A stretch of DNA of 64,000 bases. Source: Paeniglutamicibacter antarcticus (GTDB lineage Bacteria > Actinomycetota > Actinomycetes > Actinomycetales > Micrococcaceae). The stretch is from the NCBI RefSeq assembly GCF_900010755.1, contig NZ_CZJT01000085.1, forward strand, positions 124,001 through 188,000. Reading direction: 5' to 3'. Below, in pieces: positions 44,600-52,904 of the stretch. The notes beneath the pieces were generated by a model. It was not told the DNA's origin, did no database searches, and worked only from the letters and a program-made list of their open reading frames with translations. A program made the position numbers and the translations under genes. Position 1 is the first letter of the stretch, and the number at the start of each line of letters is the position of its first letter.

Positions 44600-45115
44600 C
44601 TACTTGGACGGGGCAATCTGCTCAAGCTTGAAGCCGATCTTGCCCAAGTCGTTCGTCGCCTTGGTGCCTACGGTTCCGGTGGTGGACTCCGGGAACGTCA
44701 CGGTCACGGATGCCGTGTATATTCCGTCAGAATCCTTGTTCAGGGGATTTGCCACCACGGTTCCTGCAGCATTGGTGAGGGTGGTCTGTCCGACGCTCAG
44801 GTAGGCGGCGGAGGAGGTGAGCTTGTCGGTCACGCTCAACGAGGCACGCATCAAGTCGCCGTCCAAGGCCACGGTCACCGGCTGGCTGAAGGTCAGTGCG
44901 TCGCCCGGGACGATGCGGTAGTCAGCGAGCTTTACCTTGGTGCCCGCCGCATTGGTCCAGGTGCCGGCGCCGGCCTGCATGCTCAGGTCACCGGAGGCAA
45001 TGGTGCCGGCTGCGGCTTCGGCCGAGGTGTTCCACACGGCCAGTGTTCCGCCGCCGCCCAACAGCAATGCCACGCCTACGCCGGTTGCCAGTGCACCCTT
45101 GGTCATCTTGTTCAT
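44600..45115 (-). CDS. TasA-like protein with alternate signal peptide
   Basis: 171 aa: MNKMTKGALATGVGVALLLGG, then GTLAVWNTSAEAAAGTI. The mature part has repeated short beta strands (DYRIVPGDALTFSQPVTVAL, GIYTASVTVTFPE) and no Cys. ATG at 45115 is preceded by AAGGGGC; the frame from 45190 is leader. First gene of the locus, 47 bases before its paralog. Confidence 0.75.
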   Translation of the reverse strand: MNKMTKGALATGVGVALLLGGGGTLAVWNTSAEAAAGTIASGDLSMQAGAGTWTNAAGTKVKLADYRIVPGDALTFSQPVTVALDGDLMRASLSVTDKLTSSAAYLSVGQTTLTNAAGTVVANPLNKDSDGIYTASVTVTFPESTTGTVGTKATNDLGKIGFKLEQIAPSK

Positions 45116-45206
45116 CGTCTTGCCCCTTGTAATTCTTTGGCACCAACCCCAGCGACCGGCACAAGAAACACTATGTAGGCTCCAGCTCAAGACCCGGGCC
45201 GGTGCC

Positions 45207-45242
45207 GGGGAAACGTTCGCCCAAGCTTGGGGAAATGTTCCC
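45207..45242. promoter_or_regulatory. Tandem GGGGAAAYGTTCSC boxes upstream of SipW locus 2
   Basis: GGGGAAACGTTCGC (45207-45220) and GGGGAAATGTTCCC (45229-45242) are direct repeats 22 bases apart, two helical turns, so a regulator dimer pair could sit on one DNA face. About 95-130 bases before the first ATG of the minus-strand locus. The regulator is unknown. Confidence 0.5.
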
Positions 45243-45273
45243 GGCGCTGTTGTTGCGGTTGCCTGACGGTTTT

Positions 45274-45298
45274 CTTGAGCATGCCGAAAATGCTCAAG
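45274..45298. promoter_or_regulatory. Palindrome CTTGAGCAT-N7-ATGCTCAAG
   Basis: Perfect 9-bp arms (45274-45282, 45290-45298) in the 383-base divergent gap between SipW locus 2 and the MFS gene. Could be an operator for either gene or a transcript hairpin. The rest of the gap (45299-45498) shows a GGGCATGC repeat pair but no gene. Confidence 0.45.
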
Positions 45299-45498
45299 AT
45301 GCCCGCTGTTGACCCTGCCCCGCGGTGGGCACAGGTCTCAATGGGGATTACCCCGAGGGCATGCCTGATCCGCAATGAGAGGGGGCATGCACGCGGTTCC
45401 GCTGAGCCGACCCACCACGGGCCGGGCACGAAACATGTTCACTGTTGTGGTGTCCAGCATGGAAGAATCCGTTGGAGTTGATCAACAAAGGACCACAC

Positions 45499-46734
45499 GT
45501 GGCAACAAACCAACTCCCCGCACTGCAGACCCGGCAAAGCAACGCCGCTTGGATCGTCGTGGTCATCGCCGGCATCACCGCGGCCCTGCACATCTGGAAA
45601 CTGCCGGCCGCGCTGCCGCGGATCCAGGAAGACCTGGGACTCTCGCTCTTTGCCGCCGGCTTGCTGCTGGGCATCGTCCAGGTGGCCGGCATGGCCGGCG
45701 GCTTGGCGGTGTCGTTGCTGGCCGAGGTCATCGGCGAACGCAGGACCCTGCTGGTGGGGTTAGGGTTCCTGAGCCTGGGCTCCGCACTCGGTGCGTTGGC
45801 CGGAGGTGCCGGCATGCTGCTGGCCTCGCGGGCCATCGAGGGCATCGGATTCATCGTCGCAACGGTGGTTGGCCCCGGGTTGATCCGGCGTTTCGCCCCG
45901 CTGCGCAAGGTGAATCTTGCCGTGGGCTGCTGGAGCGCCTACCAGGGCACGGCGACGTTCCTGGGTTTGATTGCCAGCGCGTTTTTCCTGCAGGTAGCCT
46001 CCTGGCAGGCGCTGTGGTGGGTCATGGTTGTTGTGTCACTGGTGCCGATCCCCTTTGTACTGCGCTTTGTGCCGTCCGATGATCCGGCGGGCAGTTCCGG
46101 GGCACGCGCGGCTGCCGGGCGCATTGCCATCACCGCACGTTCCTCCCGCGTATGGATCGCCGGCGTGGTCTTTGGTTGCTACACCATCCAGTGGATGGCG
46201 GTGGTCGGATTCCTGCCAACGGTATACGGGCAGAGCGGGCTGACCGGCACCACCCCGGGCATCATCTCCGCGTTTGTCGGCGGGCTCAACGCGGTCGGGG
46301 CGATCATCACCGGGCTTCTTTTGCAGCGCGGTGCACCGGCACGACTCATGCTGATTGCTTCCTTCACCCTGATGGCTGCCACCAGCACGCTGACCTTCGC
46401 CGTTGACTGGTCCCAGGTTTCCGGCGGCCTGGCCTGGCAGGTTGCCTGCGTCGGGCTGTTCTCCTTCTCCGGCGCGATGGTTCCGGCGACGATGACCCGC
46501 ATGGCGGTTGACCTGGCGCCGGCCGGCGGCTCCGCACCTGCCGCCATGGGCTTGATGCAGCAGATCTTTAATATCGGAAACTTCACCGGGCCCATGATCG
46601 TCGCCTGGCTGGCGATGAGCACCGGTGGCTGGTCGTCGACCTGGTGGATGACTTGCATGTTCGCGGTGATCGGCGTGGTGCTCTCGATGGTGCTACTGGG
46701 CAGGAAGCACTCCTTCGAGTTCGCCCACCACTAG
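45499..46734 (+). CDS. MFS transporter, CynX/NimT-like
   Basis: 411-aa transporter with 12 predicted helices. First helix AAWIVVVIAGITAALHIW, loop RIQEDLGLSLFAAGLLLG, RRFAPLRKVNLAVGCW; the pattern resembles the CynX/NimT group of anion or nitroimidazole carriers. GTG at 45499 has AAAGGA upstream, and the encoded N terminus MATNQLP is sensible. Substrate not predictable. Confidence 0.82.
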   Translation: MATNQLPALQTRQSNAAWIVVVIAGITAALHIWKLPAALPRIQEDLGLSLFAAGLLLGIVQVAGMAGGLAVSLLAEVIGERRTLLVGLGFLSLGSALGALAGGAGMLLASRAIEGIGFIVATVVGPGLIRRFAPLRKVNLAVGCWSAYQGTATFLGLIASAFFLQVASWQALWWVMVVVSLVPIPFVLRFVPSDDPAGSSGARAAAGRIAITARSSRVWIAGVVFGCYTIQWMAVVGFLPTVYGQSGLTGTTPGIISAFVGGLNAVGAIITGLLLQRGAPARLMLIASFTLMAATSTLTFAVDWSQVSGGLAWQVACVGLFSFSGAMVPATMTRMAVDLAPAGGSAPAAMGLMQQIFNIGNFTGPMIVAWLAMSTGGWSSTWWMTCMFAVIGVVLSMVLLGRKHSFEFAHH

Positions 46735-47004
46735 GCCCGCCAACGCAGGGAACCGATGACCCAGGGGCGGTACCCTGACGGATCCCCCGCAGCTGGCAGA
46801 CAGGCAGACAGTGGGCCCGTCGGCGATGCCGGCTCCCACCAGAGAACATCGGATTCCGCGCCATCGTTGCCGGTTCGGCCTTAAGACCCGGCTGTTTCCC
46901 GCCTCCGCATCGGGCACGAATTCCACGGCCAGAGAGTTAATCTACTGTCGTTAGAATTGGTGGGTTGTTCCCCCGAAAGCCCCCAAAACCAGACGAACGA
47001 GTCG

Positions 47005-49530
47005 ATGAGCAGAAATTCCACGCAGCTGAAACGCGCCCGCACCAAGCCGAACTTCGGCCTCCCCTGGCTTCCAATCCTGGTGGGGACCGCCACCCTGGTT
47101 TTCGGGATCACCGGCCTCGTGGCCGTCACCGCGCAGCCCTCCTCCGAGGTCCGGATCATCATCGAGGGCCAACAGCCGTGGAACATTTCGCAGGAAACCG
47201 TGCAAGCCGCGCTGGAGAGGCCCGTCGCTTCCTGGGAACCACTCACACTCAGGGTCACCGACCGAATGCTGAGCCTCGAGGAACAGCAAGGGAACCTCGC
47301 TCCCGATACCGATATCCTACTGAGCACCCAACTCGCGGAACGTGCCACGGAGGATGACACCACCGAGGCGATACGTCGGGCCCAGGCCAGCGGCAAGGTG
47401 GCGGTTCGCCCCCATTTCAAGGATCCCGCCCGGGATCTTACCGCGGGCCAAGACATTCACGACGCCTACCAGGTAAACGTCGGGCTTGGCCACGGGCCGC
47501 TTGCCGTGGTTGCCGCGGCACAGGAAGCCGCCCGGCAAATCGACGACGGGCCTTCTCGCTCGCCTCTGCCGTGGATCATGGGCACGGCCCTGGGCCTGCT
47601 GCTCACCGCGTTCACCCTCGCGAAGGCGTTGCGCCGCCGGTCCCGCTGGGAGGCCCGCTTCCGCCGACTCACGGCGGCCCAACGCCGATTGGCCGGCGTG
47701 GTCCTGGAACTCGAGGCCCTCGAGGTCACCTACCTTGCCATCGACCCGGAACAACGCCCGGCCGGTTTCACCGCCTCCTGGAACAAGGTGCACACGACAT
47801 CGCTGGAACTGGCGCGCACCGAGCAAAAGGTCGCCGCTGCCCTCTACGAGCGCGCCAGCGGGATGACGCAACCGACGGCCAAGCGACTCGAACGGTTCGA
47901 ATCCAGCGTCTCGCGCCTGGCCGCATCGGCCGACGCGGTGATGGGCGCCAGTGCGGTCATCGGCCGCTTCGGCGGTGGCGAATCCACCTTCCAGCGTTTA
48001 GCCGCGCCGTTGTCCTTTGCCACCCGGGAGCTGCTGGTGCGCCTGCGCGCGGCACCCGGGGGAACCATCGATCCGGTGCTCATCGCCGACCTGGAATCCG
48101 GCCTGGACGCGCTGCTGGCCGCAAGCACCGGTGAAACCGGAAGCTCCGATCATGCGGTGCGCACCTGGGATCGTGCCGAGCGCGGGCTCAAGCGACAGGC
48201 CCACGCGATCTCGCGGAAGTTGCGCCGCATGCTGCCGCACAGGCCGGCCGTGGACCCGCGTCCCGCCGAGGACCTGAGCGTGTTGCGAGCCAGCCTTGGA
48301 CTGAACCCGCAGGGTTCGTGGCAGTCCCTGAATGCACTGGATACCGCCAATGCGATGGCTCGCGAAGCGTTCGGAAGACTCCCGGAATTCGATGACGCGC
48401 CGCAGCCCGAGCGCCACAAGCCTCCGGTGAATCCGGCACTGGGAAAGGGCATCCACCGGGGAGCCAAGGTGCTTGGCGGCATCGCCATGGTGCTGGTCGC
48501 GGCCTTCCTGAGCGCAATCGTCATCGTTGTCATCGAGCAAGGGTCCGAAACCCTGATGGCGGGAGAGAAGCGATTGCAGGCGCTGCGCTTCGTTCCGGAC
48601 AGCAGCAAATTCGACGTGGAGAAAATCCGCCGCGACTTCCAGGACAATTTCACCGTGGACCTCCAGGTCACCGTGGTGCCCCGGGATGCGGAGGACGAAC
48701 TGGGGATCAGCCGAGATCCCCGGGTGATTACGAAGAATTGGGACCCCGACGACCAGTTCGCGAGCATCCGCTTCGACCCACAAGTGTTGGTGGAGGCCAT
48801 GTGGAACATCAAGGCCCAGTACCCAGACCTGGTTGATCCGGTGACCGGTGAATTGCCGCCCGGACAGGCGCTGGTTCCCGTGTGGTTCTTCGACGACGGA
48901 AACACCACGGTCCCGGTGCGGATGACCGGGGAGGTGTATTCCGGCGAAACTACCTGGCTGAAGCGATTCGATTGGACCGCCAACAGGTTCCAGCTCGACG
49001 ACAATCCCGAGGAAGCAGTGGTTTATGCACTGATGGGGCTGTCAAAGGGACTGCAGGAGAACAGCCACAGCAAACCCGGTTTCCCGGTGGATGCCTTGTT
49101 CTGGTTCCTGTTCCCGGCCTTCGGGCTGCTCCTGTTTATCGGCTACCAGGTCCTGCGCTACGGCGGCAGCATGTCCATGCGCCTGGGCCGCTTTGGCAAG
49201 GGCTCCGCCAGGTTGCGCACGGCGCGCACGGACCTCGAGGCACTGGCCATCGGGCTGGATGATTCGCGGCTCAACGCGGTGCTCATGGCCGAGCAGGGCG
49301 CGCTTCCGCAGGCGGCGGATGCCGACCAGCGGCTCTTTGAAAGTGCGCTGGCCCTGGCCTGGCGCATGGCCGAGGAACTCGCTTCCCGTCCGTTGAACCA
49401 ACGGCTTGGAGCCGATTACCTGAGGCAAATAGAGCGTCTCGAGTACCTGGTCTCGGTGTTGGCTGTGCGCGACACGGATGTGGCCGGGCGTGCCCAGCTG
49501 CTGCTCGAGGCCATGCGCGAGGCCAACTGA
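47005..49530 (+). CDS. Large four-helix membrane protein, unknown role
   Basis: 841 aa (from ATG 47005; a TTG at 46957 would add 16). Layout: helix about 15-40, extracytoplasmic domain to about 180, helix LPWIMGTALGLLLTAFTLA, long Arg/Ala-rich cytoplasmic helical part to about 485, helix GGIAMVLVAAFLSAIVIVVI, second extracytoplasmic domain with DPDDQFASIRFDP and WFFDDGNTTVPVRMTG, helix LFWFLFPAFGLLLFIG, helical tail. The two halves look like a diverged internal repeat (helix, outer domain, helix, inner helical part). It may belong to DUF5129-type proteins of Arthrobacter; this name is from memory and uncertain. Confidence 0.7.
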   Translation: MSRNSTQLKRARTKPNFGLPWLPILVGTATLVFGITGLVAVTAQPSSEVRIIIEGQQPWNISQETVQAALERPVASWEPLTLRVTDRMLSLEEQQGNLAPDTDILLSTQLAERATEDDTTEAIRRAQASGKVAVRPHFKDPARDLTAGQDIHDAYQVNVGLGHGPLAVVAAAQEAARQIDDGPSRSPLPWIMGTALGLLLTAFTLAKALRRRSRWEARFRRLTAAQRRLAGVVLELEALEVTYLAIDPEQRPAGFTASWNKVHTTSLELARTEQKVAAALYERASGMTQPTAKRLERFESSVSRLAASADAVMGASAVIGRFGGGESTFQRLAAPLSFATRELLVRLRAAPGGTIDPVLIADLESGLDALLAASTGETGSSDHAVRTWDRAERGLKRQAHAISRKLRRMLPHRPAVDPRPAEDLSVLRASLGLNPQGSWQSLNALDTANAMAREAFGRLPEFDDAPQPERHKPPVNPALGKGIHRGAKVLGGIAMVLVAAFLSAIVIVVIEQGSETLMAGEKRLQALRFVPDSSKFDVEKIRRDFQDNFTVDLQVTVVPRDAEDELGISRDPRVITKNWDPDDQFASIRFDPQVLVEAMWNIKAQYPDLVDPVTGELPPGQALVPVWFFDDGNTTVPVRMTGEVYSGETTWLKRFDWTANRFQLDDNPEEAVVYALMGLSKGLQENSHSKPGFPVDALFWFLFPAFGLLLFIGYQVLRYGGSMSMRLGRFGKGSARLRTARTDLEALAIGLDDSRLNAVLMAEQGALPQAADADQRLFESALALAWRMAEELASRPLNQRLGADYLRQIERLEYLVSVLAVRDTDVAGRAQLLLEAMREAN

Positions 49531-49602
49531 TCGCAACGACCGGATCAGCTCGGCACTCCCGGGCGGTTTTCACACGTGGCATCATGGCCAGACACATCAA
49601 AT

Positions 49603-49707
49603 CCATAGAATTGCGTCCTAGAGTCATTACTACCTCTTGAAGGTGCGAGTGATGCGAGCACCGGCTAGGAAAGTCCTCTCCCCCGAGTCTTTCCCGGCCG
49701 GTGCTCA
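49603..49707 (+). repeat. Dispersed repeat, copy 1, with hairpin
   Basis: About 105 bases similar to 61811-61915; bases 49631-49707 are identical to 61839-61915 (77 of 77). The core holds a hairpin: GAGCACCGGCTAGGAAAG against CTTTCCCGGCCGGTGCTC. Same orientation in both copies. Lies in the 336-base gap before the HD-domain gene; nothing else but a candidate operator at 49815 was seen in the gap. Confidence 0.85.
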
Positions 49708-49814
49708 CTTCTTTAAACGGGTTTAAACGGAGCACTTTCAGTTGGACCCGCTTGAGCTGGAGTCGCAATCGCCTGGGAACGCACCGTTCCCGCCTGCGGG
49801 CCACGAATAGCGTC

Positions 49815-49831
49815 TTCCACTGACCGGAAAT
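49815..49831. promoter_or_regulatory. Candidate IclR operator TTCCACTGACCGGAAAT
   Basis: Shares TTCCACTGA...GGAAAT with 51491-51508 upstream of the P450 gene. The two sites stand before the transcription units on either side of the IclR gene. Symmetry TTCC/GGAA. Confidence 0.4.
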
Positions 49832-49866
49832 CGCCTCTTGGGAATCAAAACAGCAGGTGCAAGTAT

Positions 49867-50559
49867 GTGCCCATGATCAAAGTGCATCCGCAGGCCAACC
49901 ACTTCGGCCTAGACACCTCCGAGCACATCCCGCCGGCGATGCCCGACCTTTTCGAAACCCATCCGCTTCTGGGTGAAATATGGGAACGGGCCCGGCCCCT
50001 GCTGGCCGTGCGCGACAACGATGCCCACACTCTCTTCTCCCTGTCCCTGGCCGCCGCGCTGCTCGATGAACGTCCACAGGCAGATCCTGAAGTGGTGCTT
50101 CCGGCCATGATGTTGCATGACATTGGCTGGTCCCAAGTCGAACCGGGCCTGGTGCTCTCCGCCATCGCCCCCGGCGGGGGCCGTCCGGACCTGGTCCTGC
50201 AGCACGAGCATGAAGGTGCCCGCCTGTCCACGGAGATCCTTGAATCACTCGGCGTGGATCCCCTGGTCATCGAGCAAGTCGCGGCAATCATCGACGGGCA
50301 CGATTCCCGCACCCACGCGCTGAACCCCAGTGACGAAATCGTCAAGGACGCCGACAAGCTTTGGCGGCTGACCCCACATGGACTCGACACCGTCATGGAC
50401 TGGTTCGGGCTGCATCGCGGACAGGCCCTGCGCCTGTGCGCCTCGCGGGTTCTTGGAAAACTCTTCACGCCCGAAGCCACCGTCATGGCCCGTGGGTTGA
50501 TCGCGCTGGAACAGGCAAACCTTTGGCCCCGCAGCCTGGAACTGCACCCGGGCGCCTGA
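49867..50559 (+). CDS. HD-domain phosphohydrolase, CreD-like paralog 1
   Basis: 230-aa HD-domain protein. Metal ligands visible in MMLHDIGWSQV (HD), QHEHEGARLS, IIDGHDSRTHAL and DADKLWR. It resembles the protein at 58531 over its whole length. The CreD family removes phosphate from aryl phosphates in 4-cresol degradation. GTG at 49867 is seven bases after AGGTG; ATG at 49873 is the alternative. Upstream of the IclR gene, perhaps a separate unit. Confidence 0.78.
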   Translation: MPMIKVHPQANHFGLDTSEHIPPAMPDLFETHPLLGEIWERARPLLAVRDNDAHTLFSLSLAAALLDERPQADPEVVLPAMMLHDIGWSQVEPGLVLSAIAPGGGRPDLVLQHEHEGARLSTEILESLGVDPLVIEQVAAIIDGHDSRTHALNPSDEIVKDADKLWRLTPHGLDTVMDWFGLHRGQALRLCASRVLGKLFTPEATVMARGLIALEQANLWPRSLELHPGA

Positions 50560-50665
50560 AAACACTGCCCCCGATTCCATCTCCGCTCAGCTTCCACCGC
50601 CGATGCTCGCCTACACTCAAGGGTGCACGGCGGATACGTGCAGCCAACGGAAAGGGGCCCCAAGG

Positions 50666-51484
50666 ATGGCCGGTGGAAACCGAGTGCCGGGAAGCACCGT
50701 GACCTCCAAGGTCCTTGCCATCATGGAAGTCTTTGAAACATCGCGCCGGGCACTCAGCTTGACCGAAATCGCCGAGGCCTCGGGCGTGCCGCTGAGCACC
50801 ACCCATCGTCTGGTGGGCGAGCTGGTCGAATGGGGCATGCTCAGCCGCGGACCCAACGGCGGGATCCAACTTGGATTGCGGCTGTGGGCCATCGCCCAGA
50901 ATGCTGGGCGCCAACTGCGCGACACAGCCCGCCCCTTCGTCCAGGACCTGTTTTCCCTGACCGGGGAAACCAGCCAGCTCGCCGTGCGGGACGGCAACAT
51001 GGCCCTGTACATCGATCGGGTCTACGGCTCCAAGCGGGTTCCGCGTGCCTCGCGGGTCGGCGGCCGGTTGCCGCTGCATGCCACCGCGGTGGGCAAGGTG
51101 ATTCTGGCATACTCCGAGGGCTGGGTCACCGATGCCTATCTCGGCCACCCGCTGGCCACTGTCACCGGGCACACCCACGTCAATCCGACGCGCCTGCGCG
51201 CCGAACTGGCCCGTGTGCGGGAACAGGGCTACGCCACGACCCAGGAAGAAGTCATCCTCGGTTCGTGTTCCATTGCCGTGCCAGTCTTCCACACCGGTCA
51301 CCTCGGCTGTTCGATCGCGCTCGTGGTCTCCTCCGCCAACGCCGGCACCATGACCCGGCACCTGCCAGTGCTCAAGGGAATTTCCCAGCGCATCGAGGCC
51401 GCCACGGCACACATCCCGTTGGAAACCCTGTTGGGAAGCGTCACCGGAGGCGCACCGCTGCCTCCCACCGACCCCACGCCCTGA
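50666..51484 (+). CDS. IclR-family regulator of the cre-like cluster
   Basis: 272-aa IclR protein: winged helix LSLTEIAEASGVPLSTTHRLVGELVEWGML, then effector domain with HATAVGKVILAYSEGW and GSCSIAVPVFHTG. IclR proteins control aromatic catabolism with small aromatic effectors. ATG at 50666 is preceded by AAGGGGCC. Divides the two candidate operators and precedes the P450 gene by 133 bases; a likely regulator (creR role). Confidence 0.85.
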   Translation: MAGGNRVPGSTVTSKVLAIMEVFETSRRALSLTEIAEASGVPLSTTHRLVGELVEWGMLSRGPNGGIQLGLRLWAIAQNAGRQLRDTARPFVQDLFSLTGETSQLAVRDGNMALYIDRVYGSKRVPRASRVGGRLPLHATAVGKVILAYSEGWVTDAYLGHPLATVTGHTHVNPTRLRAELARVREQGYATTQEEVILGSCSIAVPVFHTGHLGCSIALVVSSANAGTMTRHLPVLKGISQRIEAATAHIPLETLLGSVTGGAPLPPTDPTP

Positions 51485-51490
51485 ACTGCT

Positions 51491-51508
51491 TTCCACTGAG
51501 TGGGAAAT
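51491..51508. promoter_or_regulatory. Candidate IclR operator TTCCACTGAGTGGGAAAT
   Basis: Imperfect palindrome (CACTGAGTG core, TTTCC/GGAAA flanks) seven bases after the IclR stop and 110 bases before the P450 ATG. It could also act as a short terminator hairpin for the IclR gene. Confidence 0.4.
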
Positions 51509-51617
51509 ATCCCGCACCGTTTGCGTGTGTCGTGGGTAACACTTGAGGCAATGAATGTTGCGCAGCCCTCAATCGGGCGGCACAACCCCGATCTTCTTCT
51601 CTCAAGGAGTCAGTTCC

Positions 51618-52904
51618 ATGTCCAGCAGCAACGTTGCAGCCGGGGTATGCCCCATGGGTCACGGTGCCACGGCACCGGCCGACCACCACGGCTATGAACC
51701 GTTCACCATGGAAAACCCGTTTCCCTCCTACACGAACCTCCGCAACGAACAACCAGTGATGTTCGACGAACGCGTCGGCCTCTATGTTGTCACCCGCTAC
51801 GACGACGTCAAGGCCGTCTTCGAGGACTGGGAAACCTTCTCCTCGGAAAACGCCCAGGCCCCGGTGCGCAAGCGCGGCCCGCAGGCCACCCGGATTATGA
51901 ACGACGGCGGCTTCACCACCTACTCGGGGCTCTCGGCCCGCCGCCCGCCGGAGCACACCCGGATCCGGGCTATCGCGCAGAAGGCCTTCACCCCGCGCCG
52001 CTTCAAGGCCCTCGAGCCATCCATCCGCGCCAATGTCATTGACTCGATTCAGGCCATGCTGGCCCGCGAGTCCGGCACTGGAGACATCGTCAAGGACCTG
52101 GCCTACGCCATCCCGACCATCACCATCCTCACCCTCATCGGCGCCGACACCGCCCAGGTTGACACCTACAAGCGTTGGAGCGACTCCCGGGCGGCCATGA
52201 CCTGGGGAGATTTGAGCGACGAGGAACAGATCCCGCATGCCCACAACCTCGTGGAGTACTGGGCCGAGTGCTTGCGCCTGGTGGCCCACGCCCACGAGCA
52301 CGGCGGGGACAACCTCACCGCCGACCTCGTCAAGGCCCAGTCCGACGGCGCGGAAATCACCGACCACGAGATCGCCTCACTGCTCTACTCACTGCTTTTC
52401 GCCGGCCACGAAACCACCACCACGCTGATCTCCAATTGCGTGCGGGTACTGCTGGCGCACCAAGAGGCCTGGGATCAGGTGGTGGAAAACCCCAAGTCCA
52501 TCCCCGCGGCCATCGACGAGGTGCTGCGCTATGCAGGTTCCATCGTCGGCTGGCGCCGCAAGGCCCTGAAGGACACCGAGGTCGCCGGGGTCAAAATCCC
52601 CGAGGGCGCCGAGCTGCTGCTGCTGATGGGTGCGGCCAACCGCGACGAAAACCGGTTCGAAGACCCCGAGGCCTTCGACATCGCCCGGCCAAACGCCCGC
52701 GAGCATCTCTCCTTCGGCTTCGGCATCCACTACTGCCTGGGCAACATGCTCGCCAAACTGCAGGCCAAGATCGCTCTGGAGGAACTTGCCTCCAGGATCC
52801 CTGGCCTGGAGCTGATCGACGGGGAAGGCATCGAGTTCCGCAAAAACCTGTCCTTCCGCGTCCCCGAATACGTCAACGTGAGCTGGAAGGAATCCCAGGC
52901 ATGA
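51618..52904 (+). CDS. creJ: Cytochrome P450, CreJ-like, aryl-phosphate methyl oxidase
   Basis: 428-aa soluble bacterial P450. I-helix AGHETTTTL, EVLRY (ExxR), and heme loop FGFGIHYCLG with axial Cys373. A His/Cys-rich start CPMGHGATAP precedes the fold. In Corynebacterium glutamicum CreJ, with CreE and CreF, oxidises the methyl group of 4-cresyl phosphate stepwise to alcohol, aldehyde and acid. Ferredoxin and reductase are encoded downstream here, as are the phosphorylating subunits, so the role fits. ATG has AAGGAG upstream. Role inferred from the gene set. Confidence 0.82.
   Translation: MSSSNVAAGVCPMGHGATAPADHHGYEPFTMENPFPSYTNLRNEQPVMFDERVGLYVVTRYDDVKAVFEDWETFSSENAQAPVRKRGPQATRIMNDGGFTTYSGLSARRPPEHTRIRAIAQKAFTPRRFKALEPSIRANVIDSIQAMLARESGTGDIVKDLAYAIPTITILTLIGADTAQVDTYKRWSDSRAAMTWGDLSDEEQIPHAHNLVEYWAECLRLVAHAHEHGGDNLTADLVKAQSDGAEITDHEIASLLYSLLFAGHETTTTLISNCVRVLLAHQEAWDQVVENPKSIPAAIDEVLRYAGSIVGWRRKALKDTEVAGVKIPEGAELLLLMGAANRDENRFEDPEAFDIARPNAREHLSFGFGIHYCLGNMLAKLQAKIALEELASRIPGLELIDGEGIEFRKNLSFRVPEYVNVSWKESQA

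Noticed and set aside
49283..49804. Minus-strand frame through repeat copy 1, sharing a peptide with the frame 61638-61964
   Set aside because: The shared peptide is only the translation of the identical repeat; flanks do not match, one frame is antisense to a real gene, and neither has a good start.
52175..52900. N-terminal extension of the ATP-grasp subunit inside the P450 gene
   Set aside because: Out-of-frame reading of the P450; the ATGA overlap at 52901 gives the true start.
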